Below, one piece after another: positions 1 through 8,650 of a stretch of DNA of 64,000 nucleotides. Under the pieces are notes generated by a model. The model was not told the DNA's origin and did no database searches. It worked only from the letters and a program-made list of their open reading frames with translations. Source of the DNA: Acidobacteriota bacterium (GTDB taxonomy: Bacteria; Acidobacteriota; Blastocatellia; Pyrinomonadales; Pyrinomonadaceae); assembly GCA_020199775.1 (NCBI GenBank), contig JAIVJZ010000040.1:558001-622000 (forward strand), written 5' to 3'. Position 1 is the stretch's first letter; every line of letters begins with the position of its first letter. The position numbers were made by a program, and so were the translations under genes.

Positions 1-617
1 CGCACGAATTCGACGTTGGTTCTCTGGGGAAACTGCGCGTGCGACTCGATGGCGCGCCCCACCCGCCGCCAGTCAGCCCGCTCGAAATCGTCCACGAAGA
101 CGCAGGCGTTCGGGTTGCACATCTGCAAAGCCGTCAGGCGGACGACCTCGCCCGTCCCTAACTTCAACGGGAAATCCAAGACCCGTTCCCGCGCCTCGCC
201 CGTCAGCAAAGGGATCGATGCGCTATCGAGCGCGGGACGCCCGATCTCCGCCGCGAAGCGATAGCGACCGCGCGCGTCCTGTTCCAGCAGCCGGTAAAGT
301 TTGACGCCCGCCTTCGTCGAGAGTCGCAATTCCTCGCTCGCCCATAAGCCTTGAAAGTAGAGAAACGAGGCGGCCGAGCGCGAGCCGTTGCCCGACATGG
401 CCGCCTCGCTCCCGTCCGGGTTGAAGATGCGTAGGACGAAATCCGCCGCGCGGGTGTCAGCCGCCGCTTCGAGCGTTGCCACGCCGTCGCCCCCCACGCC
501 GTAATGCCTGTCGCACACGCGCCGCACAAACTCCGGCACGTCCGAGACGCCCGCCAACTCGCCCGCCTCGCACACGATGTAGTCGTTGCCGTAACCGTGG
601 AATTTAACGAAACGCAT
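1..617 (-). CDS. dapF: Diaminopimelate epimerase, C-terminus cut by window edge
   Basis: Interconverts LL- and meso-diaminopimelate in the cytosol, feeding lysine and peptidoglycan synthesis. The 205 visible codons cover the N-terminal part; the remainder lies outside the window. The ATG at 617 gives the usual family opening MRFVKFHGYGNDYIV. RHYGVGGDG (37-45) and RIFNPDGSE...SGNGSR (63-80) follow in the expected order. One thing is odd: the family signature has a catalytic Cys directly before GNGxR, and here that position is Ser75. The second catalytic Cys of the family would lie beyond the edge. The family assignment is firm; whether it is an active epimerase is open. A repeat-armed hairpin separates it from the carboxypeptidase gene upstream. 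Confidence 0.9.
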   Translation of the reverse strand, partial: MRFVKFHGYGNDYIVCEAGELAGVSDVPEFVRRVCDRHYGVGGDGVATLEAAADTRAADFVLRIFNPDGSEAAMSGNGSRSAASFLYFQGLWASEELRLSTKAGVKLYRLLEQDARGRYRFAAEIGRPALDSASIPLLTGEARERVLDFPLKLGTGEVVRLTALQMCNPNACVFVDDFERADWRRVGRAIESHAQFPQRTNVEFV

Positions 618-623
618 AAAAGC

Positions 624-684
624 CGTGAATCGCGAATCGTGAATAGAGGAAAGCGGGGTTGTTCTATTCACGATTCACGATTTA
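624..684. repeat. Repeat-armed hairpin, GAATCGT heptamers
   Basis: The left arm (about 625-646) is built of GTGAATC-type heptamers and ends GTGAATAG. The right arm (664-680) starts CTATTCACGATTC and is its inverse. It fills the space between the carboxypeptidase gene and dapF, which are read in the same direction, so it would be transcribed if the two share an mRNA. Its unit resembles those of the hairpins at 32648 and 33993. Confidence 0.8.
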
Positions 685-2418
685 CTAATCAGATTTTGCC
701 GCGAAAGAGGCCAAAAGGACGGCGATGGCGTCCATGTAGTTCTGGCGCGGGGGATTGTCGTCGGGGTAGTGGTTGACGATGATTGAGAAGGCGAGGCGTT
801 CGCCCGCCGCGCTGGTGACGTAGCCGGAAAGGCCGGAGACGTTGTTGAGCGTGCCGGTCTTGGCGCGCACATTTCCGGCGGCGACCGTGTTGCGCATGCG
901 CCCGCGCAGCGTTCCGTCCACGCCTGCGACGGGCTGCGCGTCGCGCCACGCGAGCGCGTGCCGGTGCTTGCTCATGTAGGCGAGCAGTTGGACGGTTGCT
1001 TCCGCCGTGATGAGGTTCTGCCGCGCCAGCCCCGAACCGTCAACGAACGCGAGGTGCGCGGTGTTGACGCCCGCCTCGTTCAGAAAAGTTCTGATGACTG
1101 ACAGCCCGGCCTCGGCGCTCGTCAGCTTCGGGTCGGTCGAGGGAAACTGTTTGCCGAGCGTGCGCAGCATCAGTTCGGTGTAGAGGTTCTCGCTCGGCTT
1201 CAAAGTCTGCGCGGCGATCTCGCTGAGGGGCGGCGACTCGCGCCGGGCGATCTCGACCGGGTAAGGATTTTTAACGAGTTGGCCTGCTTGGAACGGCGGC
1301 TCGGGCTGTCGGCGCATGGGCGCGTCGACGATGCGCGTGCGCCCTTTGATCGAGACGCCCTGCTTTTCCAGCGCGGCGCGCAGCATCGAGGCGAACAGCA
1401 AGGCCGGGCGCGCGGCCGCGACGCTGCCCGTGTAGCCCGGGTCGCCCTCGGCAATCTGCCCTGCGACTTCGATGAAATTTTGACCGAGCGGCCGATGCAC
1501 GCTGATGTCGCGCTTCGCGCCGCGCGGCGCGGTCGAGACGCGGTTGATGAAGGTCAGGAAGTGCGGCGCGTCCGCCACCTCTTCTTTGCCGCGCGGAATG
1601 ACGACGCGGATGATGGGACTCGTGGGGCCGGTCGTGACCACGCCGGCGTCGCCCGCGCGCGCGCCGGGTTTGACTGACAGATCGAGCGCGTTGTTGTTAA
1701 CGGTGAGCGCGCTCACGTCCGCGCCGTAGTACCACTGTAAATCGTCCCACTCCCAACCGGGCGAGCGCGGCGGCCCCGTGAAATAACTCTCGTCGCCGAC
1801 GATGTCGCCCTCGACCTGCCGGACGCCCGCCGCGACGACGCGCGCCGCCAGTTCGTCTATCGCCTTGAAGTAGTCGCCGCCGTTGAAGCGCGTGGAGAAG
1901 GTGGGGTCGCCGCGCCCGTACAGGACGAGGTCGCCGCGCAATTTGCCTTTCTTGTCGGGCAATTCCTGCGCGTAGACGGAGGTCGTGAAACGGTAATCCG
2001 CGCCGAGTCGGTCGAGCGCGGCGGCGACCGTGTAGAGTTTCATGTTGGACGCGGGCACGAGCAGCTTCCCCGCGTTCTCCTCAAACAGCACGCGCCCCGT
2101 GTCGAGCGAAACGACCTTGATGCCGAGTATGGCGGGCGCGAGTTCCGGCGCGCCTAAGACTTCCTCGATGCCCGCGCGCAACGCTTCGAGCGTGCGCGTC
2201 GCCCGTGCGGTGGCGGCGGCAATCGCTACGCGCGGCTGCGGCGTGGGAGCCGGGACGACGGAGGGGGGCGCGCTTGCCGCCGGTAACTGCCCGACGCGGC
2301 GGTCGCGCTGCGCCTCTTGCGCGCGCGCCCCGGCGGCAAACGAGTTGGCGACGAACGCCAGCAGCAACAGCGTTGACGTAAAGCGAAGCATTAAACTTTT
2401 TTTCAGAGGCATAATCAT
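685..2418 (-). CDS. dacB: D-alanyl-D-alanine carboxypeptidase/endopeptidase, PBP4 type (peptidase S13)
   Basis: A periplasmic serine peptidase that trims or cleaves D-Ala-containing peptidoglycan cross-links. A signal peptide (hydrophobic LLLLAFVANSFAAGARA) is followed by a low-complexity Pro/Ala linker. The penicillin-binding triad is complete: SNMK with Ser124 and Lys127, an SEN motif in the second half and AKTGTLNNVSG near the C-terminus. At about 577 residues it is somewhat longer than E. coli PBP4 (477). The upstream TTG at 2433 is in frame, but ATG at 2418 or 2412 gives a better signal peptide; none has a clear Shine-Dalgarno. It lies upstream of dapF on the same strand, both tied to diaminopimelate-type peptidoglycan. 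Confidence 0.9.
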   Translation of the reverse strand: MIMPLKKSLMLRFTSTLLLLAFVANSFAAGARAQEAQRDRRVGQLPAASAPPSVVPAPTPQPRVAIAAATARATRTLEALRAGIEEVLGAPELAPAILGIKVVSLDTGRVLFEENAGKLLVPASNMKLYTVAAALDRLGADYRFTTSVYAQELPDKKGKLRGDLVLYGRGDPTFSTRFNGGDYFKAIDELAARVVAAGVRQVEGDIVGDESYFTGPPRSPGWEWDDLQWYYGADVSALTVNNNALDLSVKPGARAGDAGVVTTGPTSPIIRVVIPRGKEEVADAPHFLTFINRVSTAPRGAKRDISVHRPLGQNFIEVAGQIAEGDPGYTGSVAAARPALLFASMLRAALEKQGVSIKGRTRIVDAPMRRQPEPPFQAGQLVKNPYPVEIARRESPPLSEIAAQTLKPSENLYTELMLRTLGKQFPSTDPKLTSAEAGLSVIRTFLNEAGVNTAHLAFVDGSGLARQNLITAEATVQLLAYMSKHRHALAWRDAQPVAGVDGTLRGRMRNTVAAGNVRAKTGTLNNVSGLSGYVTSAAGERLAFSIIVNHYPDDNPPRQNYMDAIAVLLASFAAKSD

Positions 2419-2578
2419 TGAGCCGGTGTTCAAACTAACGGCGGTACTCGTCCCTATTTAATTTGTACTCCGCGCCCGCTCCGTGTGCTCTACAGCGTCT
2501 GCGGCGGTGAATGCAAATCAGCAGCACCCATCAACGCAGACACGGAGGTCGCAGAGGGAGCACAAAGGAAAGCAGAAA

Positions 2579-3583
2579 CTAGGGTGCTAATTCCGGCTTG
2601 AAAGAGTTGATCAACTCCTCGACGCTCGCCGTGGCCGTGCCGAGTTTGCCGACGACGATCCCGGCGGCGTGGTTGGCGAGCGCGGCGGCTTCGACGAGCG
2701 ACGCGCCCGCGGCGAGCGCGGCGGCGAGCGTCGCGATGACGGTGTCGCCCGCGCCCGTCACGTCGTAGACCTCGCGCGCCACCGTGGCGACGTAGACGGG
2801 CGCGGCGTCGCGTTCCAACAGCATCATGCCGTGCTCGCCGCGCGTGATGAGCACCGATTCGCAGCCGAGCCGCTCGCGCAAAAGTCGCGCGGCGTCGGCC
2901 ATCCCGGCGTCGGTGTCGTCTTCGGTGTTCGTCAGGCGCAGGGCTTCGTGGTGGTTCGGCGTGACGACGGTGGCCGGGCGATAAGCGTCGAAGTTGCGAA
3001 TCTTCGGGTCGACGAGCACGGGAATTTTTCGCTCGAAGGCGCGCGGCAAAATCTCCGCCAGCACGCGCGGCGTCACCGCGCCCTTGTCATAATCGGAGAC
3101 GACGAAGGCGTCGGCCTCCGGCAAGGCGGCGGCGAGCGCGTCTACGAGTCGCCGTTCGGTCGCATCGTCAACGGGCGTGCGCCGCTCGCGGTCGGCGCGC
3201 ACGACGAGTTGGTTGTGCGCGATGATGCGCGTCTTGGTCGTCGTCGGGCGGCTCTCGTCCAAGACAAGCCCGTTGGTCGTATCGAGCGCTCCCGTCTCTT
3301 TGAGCGCGTCGGCGAGGCGTTCACCCGCGCGGTCGCGCCCGACGACGCCGACGACCGAAGCCCGCGCGCCGAGTGCGATCAAGTTCGCGACCACGTTGGC
3401 CGCGCCGCCCAGTCGCACCGACTCGCGCCCGATGTTCACGACGGGCACGGGCGCTTCCGGCGAGATGCGCGTCACGTCACCCCAGACGAATTCGTCGAGC
3501 ATCACATCGCCCCAGACGACGACGCGCCGCCCGGCGATGCCGTCGGCCAACTCCGCCGCGCGTTGTGGTGTGATGAGTTTCAT
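2579..3583 (-). CDS. rfaE1: D-glycero-beta-D-manno-heptose-7-phosphate kinase (RfaE domain I, PfkB family)
   Basis: Phosphorylates heptose 7-phosphate at C1 on the route to ADP-heptose for the lipopolysaccharide inner core. The 334 residues span one ribokinase-type fold: the N-terminal GDVMLDEFVWGDVTRISPEAPVPVV, the substrate motif RLGGAANVVANL (58-69), and the ATP/anion-hole motif DVTGAGDT with catalytic Asp at about 280. Bifunctional HldE proteins carry a C-terminal adenylyltransferase domain that is absent here, so a separate nucleotidyltransferase is expected elsewhere. It is the last gene of a co-directional set with a 94-residue protein, a family 9 glycosyltransferase and a Trm112-like protein. 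Confidence 0.9.
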   Translation of the reverse strand: MKLITPQRAAELADGIAGRRVVVWGDVMLDEFVWGDVTRISPEAPVPVVNIGRESVRLGGAANVVANLIALGARASVVGVVGRDRAGERLADALKETGALDTTNGLVLDESRPTTTKTRIIAHNQLVVRADRERRTPVDDATERRLVDALAAALPEADAFVVSDYDKGAVTPRVLAEILPRAFERKIPVLVDPKIRNFDAYRPATVVTPNHHEALRLTNTEDDTDAGMADAARLLRERLGCESVLITRGEHGMMLLERDAAPVYVATVAREVYDVTGAGDTVIATLAAALAAGASLVEAAALANHAAGIVVGKLGTATASVEELINSFKPELAP

Positions 3584-3638
3584 TCGTTCCGGCGAAGCGA
3601 GAACGCGGTCGCCGCCAGCGATTCTACACGATCAAAGG

Positions 3639-3923
3639 TTACAACTGCGGGATCGAGATGCCCTGCGCCCGCACGACTTCCGCGTCCGCCGGCAGCGCGA
3701 GCGGCGCGCGCGCCTTCGTGTAAAAGGCGAGCCCCTTGTAGCTCGTCAGGTATTTGTAACTGGTGGAGAAGAACCCACCCTCGGACGTGACGACGAGCGG
3801 ACGCTCCGTGCGACTCACGATGGCCGCGAAGTCTTCCGGCTTGACGTTGACCACGACGCCGCTCGCCTTGATCGCGTTGGCGATGGCCGTCATGGCTGCG
3901 GCTGTTGCTCCGGCTGCGCTCAT
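3639..3923 (-). CDS. Conserved small protein, function unknown
   Basis: A 94-residue protein with no signal peptide or membrane segment. The ATG at 3923 follows GGGAGG at normal spacing, which fixes the start against longer readings that overlap the glycosyltransferase gene. The centre (about 45-75) has a Tyr-rich stretch around FFSTSYKYLTSYKGLAFYTK, and the protein ends in IPQL. It starts 20 bases after the glycosyltransferase stop and ends 55 bases before the heptose kinase gene, so it is probably cotranscribed with the LPS genes. I do not recognise a function. Confidence 0.75.
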   Translation of the reverse strand: MSAAGATAAAMTAIANAIKASGVVVNVKPEDFAAIVSRTERPLVVTSEGGFFSTSYKYLTSYKGLAFYTKARAPLALPADAEVVRAQGISIPQL

Positions 3924-3943
3924 AAAGTTTCCCTCCCGAAGTT

Positions 3944-5083
3944 TTAAGAATTGGCTTGAAGCACGCGCTCGGCGGCGGCTTGGACGCGTTCGACCGTGAC
4001 GCGCCGGATGCACTGCGCTTCGGCAAACTCGCCGCAGGTGTAGCCCGCGCACGGGGCGCACGGCATCTCTTCGCGGACGACCTCGGCGGGCGCGTCCGTC
4101 CACGGCCGCCAGTGCGCGACGTTCGACGAGCCGAAGACGACGACCGAGGGCGTGCGGACGGCCGCCGCGATGTGCGCGATGCCGCTGTCGTTGCCGACGA
4201 ACAGGCGCGCGCGCGCGGCGAGCGCGGTCACTTCCGGCAGGGAGAGATCGTTGAAGGAGACGACGCGCGCCTGTGCGCTCGCGTCGAACGCGCGGACGAC
4301 ATCAGTCTCGCCGGGGGCGGCGACGGCGACGACGGCCAGGCCACGCGCGTCGAGACTGTCCGCGACGCGCGCGAAGTTACGCGCGTCCCAACGCTTCGAG
4401 TCGAAGGCGGCGGCGGGGTGAAAGAGCGCGAAGGGCTGCGAAGCGGGCACGCCCGCGGCGTCGAGCCTGCGCGTGACCGCCTCGTCCGCCTCGCCCGTGA
4501 TGAAGAGACGCGTGACCGGGCGGTCGGTGACGGGCACGCCCGCCCAGCCGAGCAGTCCGAGTTGTTGTTCGACCGAGTGCGTCTTGGCCTGCCGCCACAG
4601 GTCGGTCGCGGGCGGCGCGGCGTAGTTGTGAAGTCCGCTGAAACGATAGCTCGCGTAACCGACGCGTCGGCGCGCGCCCGACGCGCGGATCAAGAGCGCG
4701 GCGGTGCTGCCGCCGTGAAGGTTGAAGGCCACGTCGTAGCGCGCGGCGCGCAGGCGGCGGGCGAGCGCGAGGCGCGACATGGCGTTATCGCGTCTGACGG
4801 TGATGATGCGCGAAGCGTCGCGGTTGCCGTCGAGCAGCGGCGCGACCCAGTCTTCGAGTAAGAGATCAATTTGCGCGTCGGGGAGGAAGCGGCGCAGGGC
4901 GTAGAGCGAAGGCGTCGAGAGCACCGTATCGCCGATGGAGCGCAGGCGCACGACGAGCACGCGACGCACCTCGCCCCAATCCCAACGCGGCGGCGCGAGC
5001 GGCTGCGGAGGAATTTCAAAGGTGCGCGCGGCCGTCGCGGGTTCGGGCGCGTGGCGCGTCGCTGGCGTTTGCAGAGCGTTCAT
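3944..5083 (-). CDS. Glycosyltransferase family 9, heptosyltransferase-like
   Basis: Probably transfers heptose from ADP-heptose to the lipopolysaccharide core on the inner face of the cytoplasmic membrane. The N-terminal half has VLVVRLRSIGDTVLSTPSLYALR, the classic start of the family, and the C-terminal half has LFVGNDSGIAHIAAAV, the nucleotide-sugar site. Near the end a Cys cluster (CAPCAGYTCGEF...C) matches that seen in many members. The ATG at 5083 lies one base after the stop of the Trm112-like gene; an alternative ATG at 5110 would overlap it. The neighbouring heptose kinase supports a heptosyltransferase role, but whether it is WaaC-, WaaF- or WaaQ-like cannot be told. Confidence 0.85.
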   Translation of the reverse strand: MNALQTPATRHAPEPATAARTFEIPPQPLAPPRWDWGEVRRVLVVRLRSIGDTVLSTPSLYALRRFLPDAQIDLLLEDWVAPLLDGNRDASRIITVRRDNAMSRLALARRLRAARYDVAFNLHGGSTAALLIRASGARRRVGYASYRFSGLHNYAAPPATDLWRQAKTHSVEQQLGLLGWAGVPVTDRPVTRLFITGEADEAVTRRLDAAGVPASQPFALFHPAAAFDSKRWDARNFARVADSLDARGLAVVAVAAPGETDVVRAFDASAQARVVSFNDLSLPEVTALAARARLFVGNDSGIAHIAAAVRTPSVVVFGSSNVAHWRPWTDAPAEVVREEMPCAPCAGYTCGEFAEAQCIRRVTVERVQAAAERVLQANS

Positions 5084-5084
5084 C

Positions 5085-5270
5085 TCAAGCGGGGGGCGCG
5101 TCGTCCTCAATCGTCGCCTTGTCGGGCAGCATCATCGGCATGTCGTCTTCAATCGGATAGACGCGCCTGCAACCGAGACACTTGATCGCGCCGCCGTCTT
5201 CCCTCAGACGCATCTTCGACTGGCAGGCCGGACAGATCATGATCTCGACAAACTCTTCCGTGATCTTCAT
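5085..5270 (-). CDS. Trm112 family zinc-ribbon protein
   Basis: A 61-residue protein opening MKITEEFVEIMICPACQSKM. Two Cys pairs, CPAC and CLGC, frame a zinc ribbon and are followed by RRVYPIEDDMPMMLPDKA, the usual ending of the Trm112/YcaR family. In other bacteria these small proteins often sit beside LPS or tetraacyldisaccharide kinase genes and are thought to activate methyltransferases or assist partner enzymes. Here the stop is one base before the heptosyltransferase start, implying translational coupling. Longer in-frame starts upstream run through simple repeats and are unlikely. Confidence 0.85.
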   Translation of the reverse strand: MKITEEFVEIMICPACQSKMRLREDGGAIKCLGCRRVYPIEDDMPMMLPDKATIEDDAPPA

Positions 5271-5295
5271 ACGGGCAAGATTAACAAAACTGTAG

Positions 5296-5465
5296 GGCAA
5301 AGGGGAAAGGGGAAAGGTCGAAAGCGCACCCTGTAAGTTTTGACTTGTCTCTTCCTTTGCGCCTCCAGCGTGAGAATAATTTCGCGCAAAGGCGCAAAGG
5401 CGCAAAGGCTTGAGCGTTGCTTTGTGGCTTCCCTTTCCCCTTTACCCCTTCCCCTTTACCCCTGC
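5296..5465. repeat. Nested simple-repeat inverted arms (AAAGGGG heptamers, GCGCAAAGG 9-mers)
   Basis: Runs of AAAGGGG on the left (5296-5321) face CCCCTTT-type runs on the right (about 5427-5463). Between them, at about 5352-5409, a second pair of arms is made of GCGCAAAGG 9-mers. The block fills the space between the P450 gene, whose stop lies inside the right arm at 5456, and the Trm112-like gene. It belongs to the same class as the hairpins at 7815, 29405 and 41151. Confidence 0.7.
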
Positions 5466-6823
5466 GCCCCGATCCTGTCTTCCATCGTCATTCGTATGCC
5501 GTGTTTCGGCCGGAGCGTCATGCGCGGGAGCGGCACGACCGGGTGGCCGGGGACGAGCCGCATCCTCCAGCGGCGGGCGATGGCCGCGACGAGGAGCGTC
5601 CCTTCCATCCACGCGAAGCCCTCGCCGATGCAGCGACGCGCGCCGCCGCCGAAGGGGAAATAGGAATACTGCGGGCGCGCCTCTTTCGCTTCGGCCGTCC
5701 AGCGTTCGGGGTCGAAGCGCGCGGGCGCGGGGAAGAAGCGCGGGTCGCGGTGCATGACGTACTGGCTGATGAGGACGAGCGTCCCCGGTTCCACGACGCA
5801 ATCGCCGACCGCGTAATCCTTGACGGCGAGGCGGCCGACGACCCACGCCGGGGGATAGAGCCGCATCGATTCGGCCAAGACCATCTCGGCGTAACGCAGG
5901 CGCGGCAGGTCTTCCACGCGCGGCAGCCGCCCGCCTTCCAGCACGGCGTCGAGTTCGGCGTGGAGTTTCGCTTCCGCTTCCGGGTTTTGCGCGAGCAGAT
6001 ACCACGTCCAGGCGAGCGCGTTGGCGGTCGTCTCGTGACCGGCGAGAAAGATCGTCAACGCTTCGTCGCGGAGTTGTTCATCGGACATGCCGCCGGTCGC
6101 GTCCTCTTCGTCCTGCGCGAGCAGGAGCATGGAGAGCAGGTCGCCCCTGTCCGCGCCGCTCGCGCGGCGTTCGTTGATGATGCCATAGATGACGGCGTCG
6201 AGTTTGGCGCGCGAGCGCGCGAAGCGTCGGTTGGCGGGCAGCGGGAGGCGTTCGAGATATTCGGAATAAGGCAGCAGGAGCATCTGGAAGAGTTCCATCA
6301 TCTCGGTCAGCGCGCCGCCGATCTCGTCGGCCTCGGATTCCACGTCCGAGTCGAACAGAGTCTTGCCGACGATGGAGAGCGTGAGCCGCATCATCTCGTG
6401 CGCGATGTCGAGCGCCTCGCCGTCCCGCCAGCGCGCGCTGTTGCGCGCCGCGTATTCGACCATCACCTCGCCGTAACTCTCGACGCGCTTGCGGTGAAAG
6501 GCGGGCTGCGCGAGGCGTCTCTGGCGGCGGTGGTATTCGCCCTCGCTCGTCAGGAGTCCCTCGCCGAGCAGGCGTTTGGAACGCTGAAGGGCGCGGCCTT
6601 TGTGGAAATGCTCGCCGCGCGTGACGAGCGCGTCGCGAATCAAATCCGGGTGGCTGAGCAGGAAGACGTGTTGCGGCCCCATGCGGAAACGGACGATGTC
6701 GCCGTGTTCGCGCGCGATGCGCGTGAGAAACTTCAGCGGGTCGCGGCGGAAGGCGAGCAGGTCGAAGAGGCGCGAGCCTGCGCGCGGCGCGCGCGTGTCC
6801 GGGGTCGAGAGTGCGGTTGCCAT
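5456..6823 (-). CDS. Cytochrome P450
   Basis: A soluble haem-thiolate monooxygenase of 455 residues, the normal bacterial length. All landmark motifs are present: I-helix AGHETT (261-266), K-helix ESMR (318-321), the meander DPERW (371-375), and the haem loop [16 protein letters not shown] with the axial ligand Cys398. The sequence style is close to class CYP102/CYP197-like fatty-acid or secondary-metabolite hydroxylases, but the substrate cannot be told. No ferredoxin or reductase gene is nearby, so electrons must come from elsewhere. A perfect TATAAT at 6945-6950 on this strand is a candidate -10 box. Confidence 0.93.
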   Translation of the reverse strand: MATALSTPDTRAPRAGSRLFDLLAFRRDPLKFLTRIAREHGDIVRFRMGPQHVFLLSHPDLIRDALVTRGEHFHKGRALQRSKRLLGEGLLTSEGEYHRRQRRLAQPAFHRKRVESYGEVMVEYAARNSARWRDGEALDIAHEMMRLTLSIVGKTLFDSDVESEADEIGGALTEMMELFQMLLLPYSEYLERLPLPANRRFARSRAKLDAVIYGIINERRASGADRGDLLSMLLLAQDEEDATGGMSDEQLRDEALTIFLAGHETTANALAWTWYLLAQNPEAEAKLHAELDAVLEGGRLPRVEDLPRLRYAEMVLAESMRLYPPAWVVGRLAVKDYAVGDCVVEPGTLVLISQYVMHRDPRFFPAPARFDPERWTAEAKEARPQYSYFPFGGGARRCIGEGFAWMEGTLLVAAIARRWRMRLVPGHPVVPLPRMTLRPKHGIRMTMEDRIGAQG

Positions 6824-6944
6824 CTGGGGGAAACTCCGTCGGTCGAATTAGCCTCGTCATGTGACTGACGTGGCTGACGGGCGCGAGCGCGGGCGAAAAG
6901 ACGGGTCGCGGCAGAGTGCCTAACGCTTGCGCCATGTCTTTGTT

Positions 6945-6976
6945 ATTATACGCCTGCACTCCGACGGCACGTTAAG
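6945..6976 (-). promoter_or_regulatory. Candidate promoter of the P450 gene
   Basis: Reading leftward, TATAAT lies at 6945-6950 and a poor -35 match (TTAACG) lies 19 bases upstream of it. It would give a leader of roughly 115 bases before the P450 start. The -10 is perfect; the -35 is weak. Confidence 0.4.
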
Positions 6977-7049
6977 AATGCGCGCGACACTCCCCGGTCG
7001 CCGCCACTGCTGTAACGGGCGTGAGAAATTGTCGGTTGCGGGAGGCAGT

Positions 7050-7811
7050 TTGTCTTTAGAGTTTGCGATTGAATACCCATGCGAGTTGCGCGCGCGCTAC
7101 ACGGAAGAACACCTGCGCGCGTGGGGGCGGCTCGGCAACATCCACACGCGCGTGACGACCGGCGAGCAGGCCGCGCCGTCCGAGGAGAAGTTGCGCTTCG
7201 TCGAGCGTTCGAGCATCGAGATCGAGCGCATGCAGGAGGAGACGAGCGTGTGCGAGAAGTGCCCCGCGCGCCTGCCGCACGACACGGCGGGCGAGGGCGA
7301 AGCCGTCGGTTGTCAGGGTCGCATCACTTACCCGTTCGACGCGCAGTTTGAAAAGTTTTTGGCCGACCGCGTGCAACTCGCGCTCGACACCGTGAGCGTC
7401 GAAGACCAGCCGCGACTCCTGCGCATACTCGTCGATCCCGATTCGCCGTTCGACGGCGAGGGCGCGAAGTCTCTGCGCGCCGTGACGACGCCCGAAGGCT
7501 TGCGCTTTTTCGAGTTGCGCCTGCCCATCCGGCTGGCGCGCGAAGCCTCGCACGTCACGACCGATCACCTCTTCGACGCGCTCGCAGGCTTCACCGCCGA
7601 AGACAACGCCCGCACCTCTTACGCGCGCGAACTGCCGCCCAAAGCCGCGCCCGACTACTACGACTTCCTCGATCTCATTCTCCTGAACGACCTCAGCGGC
7701 TCGGAGCGCGCCCGCATCGAGCGGCGCAGCCAGAACTACAAACAGTTCCTCCGCCTCCACGCCGCCCTCGAACGCGCCGAAGCCCTCCGCTCGCGCGTCC
7801 TGCTCGATTAA
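7050..7811 (+). CDS. Hypothetical protein with a Cys-rich centre
   Basis: I chose the TTG at 7050 because GGGAGG lies five bases upstream and because the reading frame further left (ATG at 6927 or 6978) runs through promoter-like sequence. The resulting 253-residue protein begins MSLEFAIEYPCELRARYTEE. Cysteines in CEKCPARLP and GCQGRITYPF suggest a metal site in the first third. The second half is acidic and helix-rich, with an Arg-rich ending. It has no signal peptide or membrane segment. It diverges from the P450 gene and is followed by a repeat-armed hairpin. I do not recognise the family. Confidence 0.65.
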   Translation: MSLEFAIEYPCELRARYTEEHLRAWGRLGNIHTRVTTGEQAAPSEEKLRFVERSSIEIERMQEETSVCEKCPARLPHDTAGEGEAVGCQGRITYPFDAQFEKFLADRVQLALDTVSVEDQPRLLRILVDPDSPFDGEGAKSLRAVTTPEGLRFFELRLPIRLAREASHVTTDHLFDALAGFTAEDNARTSYARELPPKAAPDYYDFLDLILLNDLSGSERARIERRSQNYKQFLRLHAALERAEALRSRVLLD

Positions 7812-7814
7812 ATC

Positions 7815-7906
7815 AAAGGGTAAAGGGGAAGGGGGAAAGGGGAAAGGTAAAGACCTTCGGATTTGTTTTCCTTTTCCCTTTCCCCCTTCCCCTTTACCCC
7901 TTCCTC
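7815..7906. repeat. Repeat-armed hairpin, AAAGGGG heptamers, between convergent genes
   Basis: The left arm (about 7815-7850) is a run of AAAGGGG/AAGGGGG units. The right arm (about 7866-7905) is the matching C/T-rich run. It fills the gap between the genes ending at 7811 and 7913, which converge, so it may act as a two-way transcription stop although it has no clean U-tract. Confidence 0.8.
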
Positions 7907-7912
7907 TTTATC

Positions 7913-8650
7913 CTATTTATTCTCCTCGTCCAACTCGCGCAGCGCGTTCAGGAGCAGGCTCGTGTTGCTGGTGGCTTGAATGGTCGTGGGATAATTTTCG
8001 TTCGAACGCTCGAAATCGAACTGGCCGCCGGTCAGCTCGACGAGGCTGCGCAGCGCGTCCGTGTCTTGGTTGTGGCCGCTTTCGGCCGAGGCGATGCGCC
8101 CCTCGTTGAAACGGATGCGGCCGGCGCGCGCCCCCGTCGCCGCGGCCGTGAGCGTGAGCGTGCCCGTGAGGCGTGCGTTTTCGATAACCTGCACGGCGTC
8201 GAAAATACTGACGACCGAAAGGTCTCCGGCGAAGGTGACGGTGCGCGCCCCGGCGCGCGGCGCGTCCGGCGCGGCGGCGGCGGCGACGGGTTGCATGATG
8301 TCCGGGCGGCGCGCGCGGCGGATGGCTTCGAGGCCGGACGCGATGTTGATGCGCGGGTCGGCCTGCTTGGCCGCGAGGAGGCGTTCCTGCGCGGCGTCGA
8401 AGTTGTCGCGCGCGACGTAGAGTTTGACGAGCGCGAGACACTGGCGCGCCGCCTCTTCGGGCTGTTGGTGGGCAGTCGCCACTTCGCGCAAACGCTCGCG
8501 CAGTTTGATGGCGTGCGGATTGTTCTTGATGGCCTCTTGCAGCCGCGCCATCGCGCGGGCGTGCGACCTGTATTTCAAAAACAACTCGACGTCGAGCAAC
8601 GCCGTCTCGACATCTTCGCCGTAGTCTGTGTCCGTGTGCGCGTCCTTCAT
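7913..8650 (-). CDS. TPR-like protein with C-terminal DUF4388 (PATAN) domain
   Basis: A 245-residue cytosolic protein. Residues 10-120 are helical with TPR-like spacing (ARAMARLQEAIKNNPHAIKLRERL and later repeats). After an Ala/Pro linker, residues 130-245 match the DUF4388 pattern: FAGDLSVVSIFDAVQVIENARLTGTLTL, then a Gly-Arg-Ile-x-Phe turn and FDFE near the end. DUF4388 domains occur in Acidobacteriota, Deltaproteobacteria and Cyanobacteria, often with response regulators or gliding and polarity functions. The ATG at 8650 has AAGAAGG just upstream; longer in-frame starts lack support. It lies back to back with the HD-GYP gene, which hints at signalling. Confidence 0.8.
   Translation of the reverse strand: MKDAHTDTDYGEDVETALLDVELFLKYRSHARAMARLQEAIKNNPHAIKLRERLREVATAHQQPEEAARQCLALVKLYVARDNFDAAQERLLAAKQADPRINIASGLEAIRRARRPDIMQPVAAAAAPDAPRAGARTVTFAGDLSVVSIFDAVQVIENARLTGTLTLTAAATGARAGRIRFNEGRIASAESGHNQDTDALRSLVELTGGQFDFERSNENYPTTIQATSNTSLLLNALRELDEENK

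Noticed and set aside
5085..5405. Longer start for the Trm112-like protein
   Set aside because: The extra 45 residues are encoded by AAAGGGG and GCGCAAAGG repeats, and the family begins at the ATG at 5270.
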